Shown here: positions 1 through 8,461 of the stretch, one piece after another
How positions within the stretch are numbered: position 1 is the stretch's first letter
How the letters are laid out: every line of letters begins with the position of its first letter
Assembly: GCA_046329195.1 (NCBI GenBank)
Contig: JAXLVB010000001.1
Coordinates: forward strand, 1,240,001-1,304,000
Origin: JAXLVB01 sp046329195
GTDB lineage: Bacteria; Bacteroidota; Bacteroidia; Cytophagales; Spirosomataceae
DNA: 64,000 nt
Reading direction: 5' to 3'
Program-made: the position numbers and the translations under genes
Notes under the pieces: model-generated
Seen by the model: only the letters and a program-made list of their open reading frames with translations
Told to the model about the DNA's origin: nothing
Database searches by the model: none

Positions 1-1
1 A

Positions 2-334
2 ACCTGTGAGCAAAACTATAAAAAAGGCGATTCGAACATCAAAGTAAAAATCACAGACTATAATGCTGGTTATTCGGCGTTTATGGGAATTACAGCGATG
101 ATGAAAGCAGGTTTTTCGTCAGAAGATGACAACCAAAAAGCTGGAGGTGTCAATATGGGTGTTGACGGTGTGGCTGGGTATGAAACCATTTACAAAAAAG
201 ACAAGCGAGCACAATTGATTTTGGCCATAGCAGATAGATTTTACATAGAACTGGAAGGAGATAACCTTGACAACTCCGAAGCCCTTCAAACCATAGCCAA
301 AGACATGAAGCTATCAGACTTAGCTGCCAAATAA
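2..334 (+). CDS. C-terminal part of an unrecognised protein
   Basis: The frame is open from the left window edge to TAA, so the gene starts outside and only about 110 C-terminal residues are visible. An internal ATG at 83 exists, but the 27 codons before it read like the same protein (NIKVKITDYNAGYSAF), so I do not take it as the start. The visible part alternates short beta-like stretches with a helical end (LQTIAKDMKLSDLAAK) and has no cysteine pair, membrane segment or motif that I recognise. It resembles the C-terminal halves of small secreted hypothetical proteins of Bacteroidota, which is an impression rather than a family assignment. Two hairpins follow its stop. Confidence 0.6.
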   Translation, partial: TCEQNYKKGDSNIKVKITDYNAGYSAFMGITAMMKAGFSSEDDNQKAGGVNMGVDGVAGYETIYKKDKRAQLILAIADRFYIELEGDNLDNSEALQTIAKDMKLSDLAAK

Positions 335-345
335 GTCATTTGTAA

Positions 346-371
346 AAATGCTATTTGCATGAATAGCATTT
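346..371. repeat. Perfect 10-bp inverted repeat
   Basis: AAATGCTATT and AATAGCATTT flank a 6-nt loop, 12 nt after the stop of the first gene. No long T-run follows, so by itself it is a weak terminator. It may work with the second hairpin directly downstream, or protect the 3' end. Confidence 0.6.
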
Positions 372-397
372 GAATCCTGAAATCATTGTATTTTTGC

Positions 398-434
398 AAA
401 ACCTGCGAGGCAATGCCCCCTTGCAGGTTTTTTT
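398..434 (+). terminator. Rho-independent terminator of the first gene
   Basis: AAAACCTGC pairs with GCAGGTTTT and the right arm runs into seven T residues. It sits between the stop at 334 and the next gene on the same strand, so it ends the transcript of the partial gene. Confidence 0.75.
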
Positions 435-485
435 ATCGGAAAAGTATCTTCACCACCAACCTGCCGAAGCCTCGACTTTTGCGAG

Positions 486-1970
486 TTGCAGCATAGATTG
501 ACTTTGAAAACACCAATTACGCTCCCCGATGTATCTATCTCTCGCCGAGAGGCTCTTTGTCAGTTAGTGTCGGTAAGTACAGCTGCCCTAATGGGCTGTG
601 GTTCGCCCAATAAAGCACAGGCGAGAGTAGGAGAGGAGCGAGCCCCTACAGAGCGGTTTAAGCTGGTGGTTGCTAATGGGACGGTGTTTAGTGGAGGTAA
701 ACTCCAACCTCTCAACATCGGCGTAACAGCCGAAGGTAAACTACGCCTCCACGAGGCCGCCTTGCAAGGAGACAAAGTAATAAATGCCTCCAACAAAATC
801 GTGTCGCCAGGGTTTGTGGATATTTTGGCCGATGACTCTTATAATCCTGAACAGAGTTACAAAACCTTTGAGAAATTCAAACTGAGTGATGGCCTCACTA
901 CGGTGTTGCAGCTGCATGGTGGTTCCGAAAATCCAACAGCATATCATCAGGCTTTCGATAAAAAGCCCCACCTAACCAATTATGGCGTAGGGATTTTTGT
1001 AATGCGGATTCGAGCCATGATTCCTGACGAGGCTGCTCGGATTCGACACGTTGAAAAAATGCTCGATGAAGGGGCCTTGGCCGTTTGCCATAGCCTCGAA
1101 TACCAACCTACCCCTTATCCAGAGGTATTGAAATACGCCAAACTGGCTCATCAATACAACCGCCCGATGTTCTTGCACCTGCGGTATTCGTCTCGTGAAA
1201 AAGAACTAGAGGGCGTAAAAGAAGCCATTCGGCTGGCACAAGAGACCAATATTCGCCTGCATATCAATCATTTGCACTCTACGGGAGGAACTTTTAATAT
1301 GCCCGAAGCCCTGCGCCTGATACGAGCGGCTCGGCAGTCGGGTACCGAAATCACCTGCTGTATATATCCGTACACCTACTGGGCTACCTACCTGCACTCC
1401 AAGCGCTTTGACCCCGGCTGGCGAGAAATGTATGGTTTAGACTACAGCGATCTTCGCTTGGTTGGTACCCCCATGCACCTCACCCAACGTACATTTGAGC
1501 TGCTACGACGCAAGCCTGGGCATTTGGTAGCAGTACCAGAAGGCACAATGCCATTCAAAACAACCATTGATTTGGCCATGCAAGAGGATTTTTGCCTGAT
1601 TGGCTCGGATGGAGGTATTGTAAACGAAACAGCAGCCAACTCGCATCCTCGTGGCGCTGGCTGTTTCTCGACGGCCCTGCGTCATGCCTTAGATATTAAA
1701 CTGCCTTTGGAGAAAATTTTGCCTAAAATGACGTCTCTTCCAGCACAGTTGGTGCGCCCTGCTTTGCAAAATAGAGGAGAGTTAAAAGATGGCTTCGTAG
1801 CAGACCTTACCATTTTTGACCCCAAGATCGTCAATGGCAAAGCTTCTGTCGAGAACCCAAATCAGTTTTCGGCAGGTATTGAGGCTGTAGTGCTTGGTGG
1901 AGAATTGGTGTACGAAAAAGGAAAAATAGTGGCGTCTAAAGGAAAGGATATTCGGCTTAAAAGGGTTTAA
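486..1970 (+). CDS. Tat-exported D-aminoacylase-like amidohydrolase lipoprotein
   Basis: Amidohydrolase-superfamily protein of the N-acyl-D-amino-acid deacylase type. The N-terminus has a twin-arginine stretch (SRREAL, residues 19-24) followed by a lipobox LMGC (35-38), which predicts Tat export and a lipid anchor. Family landmarks are present: GALAVCHSLEY near 196-205, His231, the His-rich NHLHSTGGT at 261-269, CIYPYTYWA, GSDGG with Asp375, and HPRGAG with His387. The first-strand metal motif HxH of the superfamily is missing: where PGFxDxHxH is expected there is PGFVDILAD (108-116). The true substrate is unknown. No in-frame ATG lies before the signal peptide; I use the TTG at 486, with TTG at 498 or 504 as alternatives. 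Stands alone, convergent with the FtsB-like gene. Confidence 0.8.
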   Translation: MQHRLTLKTPITLPDVSISRREALCQLVSVSTAALMGCGSPNKAQARVGEERAPTERFKLVVANGTVFSGGKLQPLNIGVTAEGKLRLHEAALQGDKVINASNKIVSPGFVDILADDSYNPEQSYKTFEKFKLSDGLTTVLQLHGGSENPTAYHQAFDKKPHLTNYGVGIFVMRIRAMIPDEAARIRHVEKMLDEGALAVCHSLEYQPTPYPEVLKYAKLAHQYNRPMFLHLRYSSREKELEGVKEAIRLAQETNIRLHINHLHSTGGTFNMPEALRLIRAARQSGTEITCCIYPYTYWATYLHSKRFDPGWREMYGLDYSDLRLVGTPMHLTQRTFELLRRKPGHLVAVPEGTMPFKTTIDLAMQEDFCLIGSDGGIVNETAANSHPRGAGCFSTALRHALDIKLPLEKILPKMTSLPAQLVRPALQNRGELKDGFVADLTIFDPKIVNGKASVENPNQFSAGIEAVVLGGELVYEKGKIVASKGKDIRLKRV

Positions 1971-2129
1971 TATAATTCTACTTTTGCAGAGAGAGTCGTA
2001 ATGTGCAGAATATCAATATGTAAGCCTTGATTTTAGTGGGTATTTTCTGATAAGTTAGGACAGCATTCTGCGAAAATTTGCGTAACAATTGCGGGTAAAG
2101 ACTGCTCAAAATCGGCTTCTGTCTATCGC

Positions 2130-2444
2130 TTATTTTTCTATGGGCTCGTTGTCCTCATCTACCAAAACGAATACGTCTTCGGTAGGTTTGCGCATAAGAT
2201 AGCGCTCACGGGCATATTTTTCAACCAGTTTGGCATTGCCCAGTACCTCCCGTTGTTCTTTTTTTACTTCTATTATTTTCTCTTCATAAAATGCCTTTTC
2301 TTTACGTAGTTCACGCACTTTCCACCACATGCCTATTTGTGTAAACAGGTCGTTGGGGTCGAAGAAAAGCATCCATACTACCCAAATCGCAGCAGAAAGC
2401 ACGTAAGGGTTTACCGAACGAAGCCATTTTAGGAGAGATTTCAT
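2130..2444 (-). CDS. FtsB/DivIC-family septum formation initiator
   Basis: A 104-residue bitopic protein. A short cytoplasmic N-terminus (MKSLLKWLRSVNP) is followed by one membrane segment at about 14-31 and a charged helical, probably coiled-coil stretch at about 38-72, then the family-typical ARERYLMRKPTEDVFVL end. Family members join the FtsL/FtsQ sub-complex at the division site and contact it through the periplasmic coiled coil. It lies 97 nt downstream of eno on the same strand, an arrangement known in other bacteria, but a strong terminator separates the two here, so it depends on readthrough or on its own unrecognised promoter. Assigned from topology and C-terminal motif; which of FtsB or DivIC it matches best cannot be told by eye. 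Confidence 0.85.
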   Translation of the reverse strand: MKSLLKWLRSVNPYVLSAAIWVVWMLFFDPNDLFTQIGMWWKVRELRKEKAFYEEKIIEVKKEQREVLGNAKLVEKYARERYLMRKPTEDVFVLVDEDNEPIEK

Positions 2445-2453
2445 GGGCTGTCA

Positions 2454-2492
2454 AGAAAAAGCGGCGTTCCGCTTGTCAAAAAACGGAACGCC
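2454..2492 (-). terminator. Terminator after eno
   Basis: Read on the minus strand, GGCGTTCCG and CGGAACGCC form a 9-bp stem with a 12-nt loop, then GC and five T. It lies between the eno stop and the start of the FtsB-like gene. Confidence 0.8.
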
Positions 2493-2541
2493 TAATTGGG
2501 TATTTTGAAAGAAGAGGTGAAAGATTCACCTTTTTCATTGA

Positions 2542-3819
2542 TTAAAATTTTAAGCCTGGGAAGTACGCCGTCTCGCCTAACTCCTCCTCAATACGGAGCA
2601 ATTGGTTGTATTTGGCCATACGGTCTGAACGTGATGCCGAACCCGTTTTGATTTGACCGGTATTCAATGCCACAGCCAAGTCGGCAATGGTAGCGTCTTC
2701 GGTCTCGCCCGAACGGTGCGACATGATGTTTTTGTAGCTGTTGCGTTTAGCAAGGTTTACGGTATCAATGGTTTCTGATAACGAACCAATTTGGTTTACC
2801 TTCACCAACACAGCATTGGCTACGCCTTTTTCGATACCCTCGGCTAAGCGTTTTACGTTGGTTACAAAAAGGTCATCACCAACCAATTGGCATTTTTTAC
2901 CAATCGAATCAGTTACCATTTTCCAGCCAGCCCAGTCGTCTTCGGCCATACCGTCTTCGATACTGATGATAGGGTACTTGTTCACCCAGTTAGTCCAGTA
3001 AGCAGCCATTTCCTCAGAAGTAAACTCTTCTTTGGTAGATTTCTTGAAGATATACTTGCCTTTTTCTTCGTTATAAAACTCCGAAGCAGCAGCGTCCATC
3101 GCAATGAAGATGTCTTCGCCAGGGCGGTAGCCTGCTTTCTCAATAGCAATCAAGATAGTTTCCAAGGCCTCCACGTTCGACTGGATGTTTGGTGCAAAAC
3201 CACCTTCGTCACCTACGTTGGTAGAGTAGCCTTTGCTTTTCAATACGCCTTTCAAGGCATGGAACACCTCAGTACCCATCCGTAACGCTTGCGAGAAGGT
3301 TTCGGCCTTAGCAGGCATTACCATAAACTCTTGAAAATCAATAGCGTTATCAGCGTGAGCACCACCGTTCATGATATTCATCATCGGTACGGGGAGGGTG
3401 TTGGCATTGACTCCGCCAATGTAGCGGAACAACGACAGCCCGGCTTCTTGAGCAGCCGCTTTGGCAACCGCCATCGAAACGCCCAAAATAGCATTGGCGC
3501 CTAATTTGCCTTTATTTGGAGTGCCGTCAAGCTCATTCATGATTTTGTCAATCATATTTTGCTCAAAAACCGACAATCCAATGATTTCTGGATAAATCAA
3601 TTCGTTTACGTTCTCAACAGCTTTTAGTACACCTTTGCCAAGATATACGCTTTTGTCATTGTCTCTTAACTCAACGGCTTCGTGTACGCCAGTAGAAGCA
3701 CCCGAAGGTACGGCTGCACGGCCCAAGAAGCCATTTTCGGTACGAACGTCCACCTCTACGGTTGGATTACCACGAGAATCTAAGATTTGTCTTGCGTGAA
3801 CAGACTGAATTGTACTCAT
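2542..3819 (-). CDS. eno: Enolase
   Basis: Glycolytic enzyme that interconverts 2-phosphoglycerate and phosphoenolpyruvate. The 425-residue length is standard. Visible active-site elements: GGAHADN loop with His156, GDEGGF with Glu205, Mg ligands Asp242, Glu288 and Asp315, catalytic Lys340 in the signature LVKVNQIGSLSET, SHRSGETED around 368-375, and Lys391. The stretch AIDFQEFMVMP (159-169) differs slightly from the more common NNVDIQEFMIMP. The start is an ATG that gives the canonical N-terminus with HARQILDSRGNPTVEV. A terminator follows directly; the thioredoxin gene is divergent. Confidence 0.98.
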   Translation of the reverse strand: MSTIQSVHARQILDSRGNPTVEVDVRTENGFLGRAAVPSGASTGVHEAVELRDNDKSVYLGKGVLKAVENVNELIYPEIIGLSVFEQNMIDKIMNELDGTPNKGKLGANAILGVSMAVAKAAAQEAGLSLFRYIGGVNANTLPVPMMNIMNGGAHADNAIDFQEFMVMPAKAETFSQALRMGTEVFHALKGVLKSKGYSTNVGDEGGFAPNIQSNVEALETILIAIEKAGYRPGEDIFIAMDAAASEFYNEEKGKYIFKKSTKEEFTSEEMAAYWTNWVNKYPIISIEDGMAEDDWAGWKMVTDSIGKKCQLVGDDLFVTNVKRLAEGIEKGVANAVLVKVNQIGSLSETIDTVNLAKRNSYKNIMSHRSGETEDATIADLAVALNTGQIKTGSASRSDRMAKYNQLLRIEEELGETAYFPGLKF

Positions 3820-3939
3820 CGTCAGGGTTGTTTTTTGTGATAGAATTCCAAATGAACCTACAAAATAAGCGACTTTTCTACGATAAATTGAAGGTAAAGC
3901 ACTAACTTGACCATACTTTAATAAAAGTAAATAATAAAA

Positions 3940-4350
3940 ATGAAAAAATTTGTTTGTTTAATTATATTTTTGGGTTTAGGTAATGTGCTCATGGCACAAG
4001 AAATGCCCGACACCACTATCAAGGCCATTCCTCTGACACTTACTGAACTAGAGAAAATTGTAAAAGAAAATAAGCTGGTTGTGGCTGATTTTCATGCCGA
4101 TTGGTGTGGACCTTGCCGAAAAATGCTGCCTTCATTTGCACAGCTAAAAAAAGAGTTCGAAGGCAAAGCTGTGTTCCTGAAAATCCACCATGACCTCAGC
4201 AAGCCCTTGGTGCAGTACTATGGCATTGACGAAATCCCGACCATGTTGGTTTTCAAGAATAAAAAGATGGTCAATCGGCTCATCGGATATATGGATGCCA
4301 ATACCATGCGCACGTTGCTGAAGGATAGTTTCGCCAAAGTGGTGGAATAA
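3940..4350 (+). CDS. Secreted thioredoxin-fold protein
   Basis: Small thioredoxin of 136 residues with a cleavable signal peptide (about 1-19, ending LMAQ), so it acts in the periplasm. The active site is ADWCGPCRK with Cys56 and Cys59, the classical CGPC pair, and the cis-proline region is present as DEIPTMLVF. It probably reduces envelope disulfides; a DsbD-like electron donor is encoded at 32.9 kb. No partner gene is adjacent: eno is divergent and the heme peroxidase is convergent. Confidence 0.9.
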   Translation: MKKFVCLIIFLGLGNVLMAQEMPDTTIKAIPLTLTELEKIVKENKLVVADFHADWCGPCRKMLPSFAQLKKEFEGKAVFLKIHHDLSKPLVQYYGIDEIPTMLVFKNKKMVNRLIGYMDANTMRTLLKDSFAKVVE

Positions 4351-4363
4351 ACCTCCAAGCAAA

Positions 4364-4398
4364 GAAAAAAGCACCAGACCGTAAAACCCGCCTGGTGC
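4364..4398 (-). terminator. Terminator of the heme peroxidase gene
   Basis: On the minus strand GCACCAG and CTGGTGC form a 7-bp stem followed by TTTTTTC. It lies in the 75-nt gap between two convergent genes. Confidence 0.7.
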
Positions 4399-4425
4399 AT
4401 CAAATACTCCTTCTCAGTCACTGTG

Positions 4426-6420
4426 TTACTCTGCCATTTTTACAAACTTGAGCGATTGAGATTGCTTTGTATTGCTCACGTTGAGAAAATACACACCATT
4501 GGCCATGTCGCCAACATTCAATTGAACCACTCGTTCGCCTGGTAAGGTAGTCAAGGCTTTGGTAGCAAGCCCGCCTGCTGTCAGAATTTTGATAGTTGAT
4601 GGCTCGTCCGTGTAGCTCAATTCTACTGTGATGATGTCTTTGACAGGATTTGGGTACATTTTTACCTGAATATCCTCTTCGGCAGACGTAGCCAAACGCT
4701 CGCCAGTTTCGCCTGGACAAGGGTTGATAAAAAATACATTGTTTTGAAGATTAGTTAGCGAAGTGTTGCGCTTAATAAGGTCTGATAACTTGGTGTTTCT
4801 GACTTGGTCTCTTACATTTTGAGGTAAAAACGGGTCATTCATGAAAAAATAAAAATCCCCATCCCGTAATTTCTCAAATTGAGCCCGCAGCATGGCATCC
4901 ATGGTTCGGCCTACCGATTTGCCCGGCAAACGGTCTTCTGACAACGCTCCAACCCACAAATCAATGTTATTGACGTTGCCATATAAGGTCTGCAAGGCAG
5001 CGGCAATTGTCGGGTTCGACGTGATTTGCCCAAAGCTACTCACTGGATTTCCTAGGTAATAATCCCGAATGGCATTGTAGTTGGGAAGCCCGTGGTCACG
5101 GCCTCGCTGGATGTTGAGGGCCGCCAAGTCCAAGCCAAACCGAACGGCATCTGTAGGGCTACCAAACAAGAAATCACGTAGCGTGCTGTTGATTTTAGTA
5201 TCAGTTTCGTATTGTTTGTGCGTTGAAAGTCCTTTCAAAAATACATCAGTACCGTAATCAATCACTAAACTCGGAGTAAAAAATACATCCAAAAGCTCCA
5301 AATCACCTGGTGGCACTTCCTGGCAATTATTGTCACGCAAGGCAATTTCGTCAGCCACCATCGTATGCCCAATGCGATAACCAGCCGTGGCAAACGTGTT
5401 CATAATGTCTGGGCGTACATTGTCTTTATACCCCGAATAATTAGCCAAATTGACTCCCAAAGCAGGCAAAAACTCTTGGTACGTAATGGCCTGAATGAGC
5501 GCACCTACTTCTTTGCGGGCTCTTTGATAGATTTCTTCGTCGTTTGTCAGCCCTTGTGCTTTGAGTCGGTCGCAGATTTTGTTATGCTCTCGTACAAATA
5601 TCGTGTGAATCGACGTGATACCCGGGTGTTCAGTAGCTCGTAAATCGCCCGCTACGAGGGTTTTCACCGTATGGTTGTTGTCATTAGCCATACTGGGAGC
5701 ATTCGGGTCAATGAGGTCGGTTTTTTCGCCAGTAGTCGTATTCCACGGCAAGAAGTTCCCAGTGGAGGTTTTTAGCTTTCCACCTTTAAAGGTTCGTAGC
5801 CACTTGGCTCGTGTTTCGTCAGAACCATATACCACCGAGGCATCAATCCATGCTGTGTTGAGGTTGCTCTGTTGGCGAGGGGTATTAGTGCCTGTCCCGT
5901 CCCGAACCTCACTTCGAGTAAACGGAATCGGTACGTTAAACAAGGGTTCGTCATTAGGCAAAGCAATTGGAACCGATTCGGTAGTACCAGTGGGTGTCAG
6001 GGTAATGTCATGATCCAAAAATTGCCCCCAAACATACACAAAAGCACTCAGGTTACGAGAGTTGAAGATGGTGGTGGGTTCATCACAAAGTACATTTGAA
6101 ATCTTCCGGGCCGATGGGCGATTCACACCTCCCAAGGCATTTTTGGGGTCGCTGGGACCATACTCCGCCGGTAACTCTCTGAACAACGCAACATCGGCGG
6201 CTCCCCAGTCGCCACGTTGAGGGGCTATGTTATTGTTGGTACCATCAATCGTGCGGTACGTTGCATGATTGGGTACAGGTTTGGCAGGTGGCCGTGGAGG
6301 TGGCGGAGCTTGCAAAATGGGTTGGTCTTGGGGGCCTCTTTGCTGAGCAACGGAGACATCAAAAGCAGTGATGGTCAATAGCAGACCAGCACTGGCATAA
6401 AGTAGCGGATTCTTTGTCAT
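4426..6420 (-). CDS. Secreted animal-type heme peroxidase with T9SS sorting domain
   Basis: 664 residues from the ATG at 6420; a TTG 30 nt upstream would add ten residues before the signal peptide. Signal peptide about 1-25. The central 550 residues carry the animal (peroxidase-cyclooxygenase) heme peroxidase fold: distal His137 in WGQFLDHD, Arg261 in GDLRATEHPG, proximal His352 in GYRIGHTM, and the conserved LNIQRGRDHGLPNYN. A Pro-rich linker follows the signal (about 37-50). The C-terminal 75 residues begin MYPNPVKD (588-595) and end KFVKM, a type A T9SS sorting domain, so the enzyme is expected to be released or anchored at the cell surface. Likely uses H2O2 to oxidise halides or organic substrates; the substrate is not readable. 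Single gene with its own terminator. Confidence 0.92.
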   Translation of the reverse strand: MTKNPLLYASAGLLLTITAFDVSVAQQRGPQDQPILQAPPPPRPPAKPVPNHATYRTIDGTNNNIAPQRGDWGAADVALFRELPAEYGPSDPKNALGGVNRPSARKISNVLCDEPTTIFNSRNLSAFVYVWGQFLDHDITLTPTGTTESVPIALPNDEPLFNVPIPFTRSEVRDGTGTNTPRQQSNLNTAWIDASVVYGSDETRAKWLRTFKGGKLKTSTGNFLPWNTTTGEKTDLIDPNAPSMANDNNHTVKTLVAGDLRATEHPGITSIHTIFVREHNKICDRLKAQGLTNDEEIYQRARKEVGALIQAITYQEFLPALGVNLANYSGYKDNVRPDIMNTFATAGYRIGHTMVADEIALRDNNCQEVPPGDLELLDVFFTPSLVIDYGTDVFLKGLSTHKQYETDTKINSTLRDFLFGSPTDAVRFGLDLAALNIQRGRDHGLPNYNAIRDYYLGNPVSSFGQITSNPTIAAALQTLYGNVNNIDLWVGALSEDRLPGKSVGRTMDAMLRAQFEKLRDGDFYFFMNDPFLPQNVRDQVRNTKLSDLIKRNTSLTNLQNNVFFINPCPGETGERLATSAEEDIQVKMYPNPVKDIITVELSYTDEPSTIKILTAGGLATKALTTLPGERVVQLNVGDMANGVYFLNVSNTKQSQSLKFVKMAE

Positions 6421-6492
6421 GTTCTTTGGATTTTTTTCCTTAGATGACAAACCCCGTTATTTCTTGCGGTATTTCTCAAAAAATAAAAAAAA

Positions 6493-7146
6493 TTAATGCT
6501 TAATCGCCCGAATTACTTCTCGTTTGCGGCCTGGCCCTGGGTGCTTCTCTACTCGAAAACCTGCCGCTTGCAAGTTTCGTCGCACGTCTCCTTTGGACGA
6601 ATAAGTAGTCAGAACGCCTTCAGGATGCAGCATATCGGCTAATTGAGTAAAGACCTCTACCGACCAAAGTTCGGGTTGAGCATTGGACGCAAACGCATCA
6701 AAGTAAATCAAATGGTATCGTTCGGTACTTGAAAATGCTTGAAGGGTAGTATGGAATTTTTGAAAGGTAAAAAGAGGCGTCAGCCGAACTATCTCGGCTG
6801 GAGGAGTAGCATGCAGGGTTTGTAACCATTGCGTTTGGAGCAATTGGTCATAGTTAAGCCCTTGCGCTTCTTCTGTCGAAATTGGGAAAGCCTCTACACC
6901 CGTATAATGGACATTTACCCCTAATTTTTCGGCCTCTACTAGACTTAGCAGTGCATTGAACCCCGTGCCAAACCCCATTTCAAATAGCTGTATATCAGTA
7001 TGTTGTTTTGCTACATACTGCAAGCCTAACTCAATAAACACTCGTTGCGACTCTTGCCAAGCTCCATGTACAGAATGATACCATTGTTGGGTTTGTTCGC
7101 TCCACAAGGTATGCGAGCCGTCGGCAGTAAGAACCAATCGAGACAT
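6493..7146 (-). CDS. mnmD: MnmD-type tRNA methyltransferase
   Basis: Class I SAM methyltransferase matching the N-terminal (MnmC2/DUF752) half of E. coli MnmC, here without the FAD oxidase half. It makes the last methylation of 5-methylaminomethyl-2-thiouridine at the tRNA wobble position. Seen: SAM motif FEMGFGTGFNALLSL, IYFDAFASNAQPELWSVEVF, and the C-terminal TYSSKGDVRRNLQAAGF...GPGRKREV. I chose the ATG at 7146 (MSRLVLTADGSHTL); a longer frame to 7209 would run through the carA terminator. Follows carA on the same strand but is separated from it by that terminator. Confidence 0.88.
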   Translation of the reverse strand: MSRLVLTADGSHTLWSEQTQQWYHSVHGAWQESQRVFIELGLQYVAKQHTDIQLFEMGFGTGFNALLSLVEAEKLGVNVHYTGVEAFPISTEEAQGLNYDQLLQTQWLQTLHATPPAEIVRLTPLFTFQKFHTTLQAFSSTERYHLIYFDAFASNAQPELWSVEVFTQLADMLHPEGVLTTYSSKGDVRRNLQAAGFRVEKHPGPGRKREVIRAIKH

Positions 7147-7156
7147 GAGGTGATAG

Positions 7157-7195
7157 TTTAAAACAAAACTGCTCAGAACGATACCGTTCTGAGCA
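7157..7195 (-). terminator. Terminator after carA
   Basis: On the minus strand an 11-bp perfect stem (TGCTCAGAACG with CGTTCTGAGCA, 4-nt loop) is followed by AGTTTTGTTTT. It lies between the carA stop and the mnmD start. Confidence 0.85.
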
Positions 7196-7219
7196 GCAAA
7201 AATAAGCAATATGCCTTGA

Positions 7220-8317
7220 TTAGCGAGAGGCGAGCATCTCTACAAATTGGGTAAACAAATAGCGAGAATCGTGTGGACCTGGCGATGCTTCAGGGTGGTA
7301 TTGCACCGAGAATGCAGGCAAATCGTTGCGACGAATCCCCTCGATAGTTTGGTCGTTGAGATTAATGTGCGTCACTTCTACGTTGGGGTGAGCCTCAATT
7401 TCGTCTGGGCTTACGGCAAATCCGTGATTTTGTGAGGTAATCTCGCATAGACCCGTCAGAAGGTTCTTGACCGGGTGGTTCAAGCCTCTGTGGCCGTGGT
7501 GCATCTTGTAGGTGCTAATGCCACTGGCCAATGCTAAAATCTGATGACCTAAACAAATGCCAAATAGGGGCTTTCCGGTAGCCAAGAGGGCTTTTACCGT
7601 TTCAACGGCATAAGGCATAGCTGCGGGGTCGCCAGGGCCATTCGAGATAAAGAAACCGTCTGGATTCCAAGCTAAGACCTCGGCGGTTGGGGTTTTAGCT
7701 GGGAACACTTTGCAGTAGCAGTCACGAGTCTCAAAATTGCGCAAGATGCTGGTTTTAACCCCATAGTCCATCACGGCAATTCGCCAACGAGCCGACTCAT
7801 TACCTACAAAATAAGGCATCTCTGTACTCACCACTGACGACAACTCCAATCCTTCCATCGAAGGGATACGTTCTAATTCTTGACGCAATGCTACTTCATC
7901 CAGAATTTCGGATGAGATGATGCAGTTCATGGCTCCCTTGGTGCGGATATGCCGAACAATCTGGCGAGTATCCACATCACAAATACCTACAATATTGGCT
8001 CGTTCAAAATATTCTTGCAACGAATAATTGGCCGTAAGGCGAGAGTGAATGGGTGAGAAATAATTACACACTAACCCACTAATTTTCACATTGGCCGACT
8101 CTCCTTCTTGAGGCAGCATAACGCCATAGTTGCCAATGTGTGCATTTGTATTCACAATAACCTGTCCAAAATACGAAGGGTCTGTATAAATTTCCTGATA
8201 CCCTGTCATGCCGGTATTAAAGCAAATTTCCCCGCCATGCGTACCTTTTTTTCCAAGCGAGGTGCCCCGAAACGCCGTTCCATCCTCGAGTAGCAGTAAG
8301 GCTTCTTGTTTGTTCAT
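7220..8317 (-). CDS. carA: Carbamoyl-phosphate synthase small subunit
   Basis: Glutaminase subunit that hands ammonia to CarB for carbamoyl phosphate, feeding pyrimidine and arginine synthesis. 365 residues: CPSase small-chain domain at the N-terminus (NTGMTGYQEIYTDPSY near 34-49), then a class I glutamine amidotransferase domain with the catalytic triad Cys255 (FGICLGHQ), His341 and Glu343 (QYHPEASPGPHDS). The large-subunit gene carB is not adjacent. The gene starts downstream of the ribosomal cluster terminator and ends in its own terminator, so it is a single transcription unit. Confidence 0.97.
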   Translation of the reverse strand: MNKQEALLLLEDGTAFRGTSLGKKGTHGGEICFNTGMTGYQEIYTDPSYFGQVIVNTNAHIGNYGVMLPQEGESANVKISGLVCNYFSPIHSRLTANYSLQEYFERANIVGICDVDTRQIVRHIRTKGAMNCIISSEILDEVALRQELERIPSMEGLELSSVVSTEMPYFVGNESARWRIAVMDYGVKTSILRNFETRDCYCKVFPAKTPTAEVLAWNPDGFFISNGPGDPAAMPYAVETVKALLATGKPLFGICLGHQILALASGISTYKMHHGHRGLNHPVKNLLTGLCEITSQNHGFAVSPDEIEAHPNVEVTHINLNDQTIEGIRRNDLPAFSVQYHPEASPGPHDSRYLFTQFVEMLASR

Positions 8318-8401
8318 TTTGAGTAATTGTGACGAAATTTAATTGATAAAACAACAGAGCTATGCTTTTGAAAACATTGCTCGATTTGACAAATACGCTT
8401 C

Positions 8402-8440
8402 AAAAAAAGGGCTTCAACGTAACCGTCAAAGCCCTTTTTT
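8402..8440 (-). terminator. Terminator at the end of the ribosomal cluster
   Basis: AAAAAAGGGCTT and AAGCCCTTTTTT form a strong stem with T-runs on both strands, 22 nt after the rplQ stop. It closes the rplC-rplQ transcript and separates it from carA. Confidence 0.9.
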
Positions 8441-8461
8441 AATAATTATTTTGCATCGAAA

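Noticed and set aside
1979..1986. TACTTTTG promoter-like motif on the plus strand
   Set aside because: No -33 element at proper distance and no plus-strand gene follows before 3940; probably chance.
4418..4720. 100-codon frame overlapping the peroxidase 3' end
   Set aside because: Shadow of the peroxidase sorting-domain coding region in another frame.
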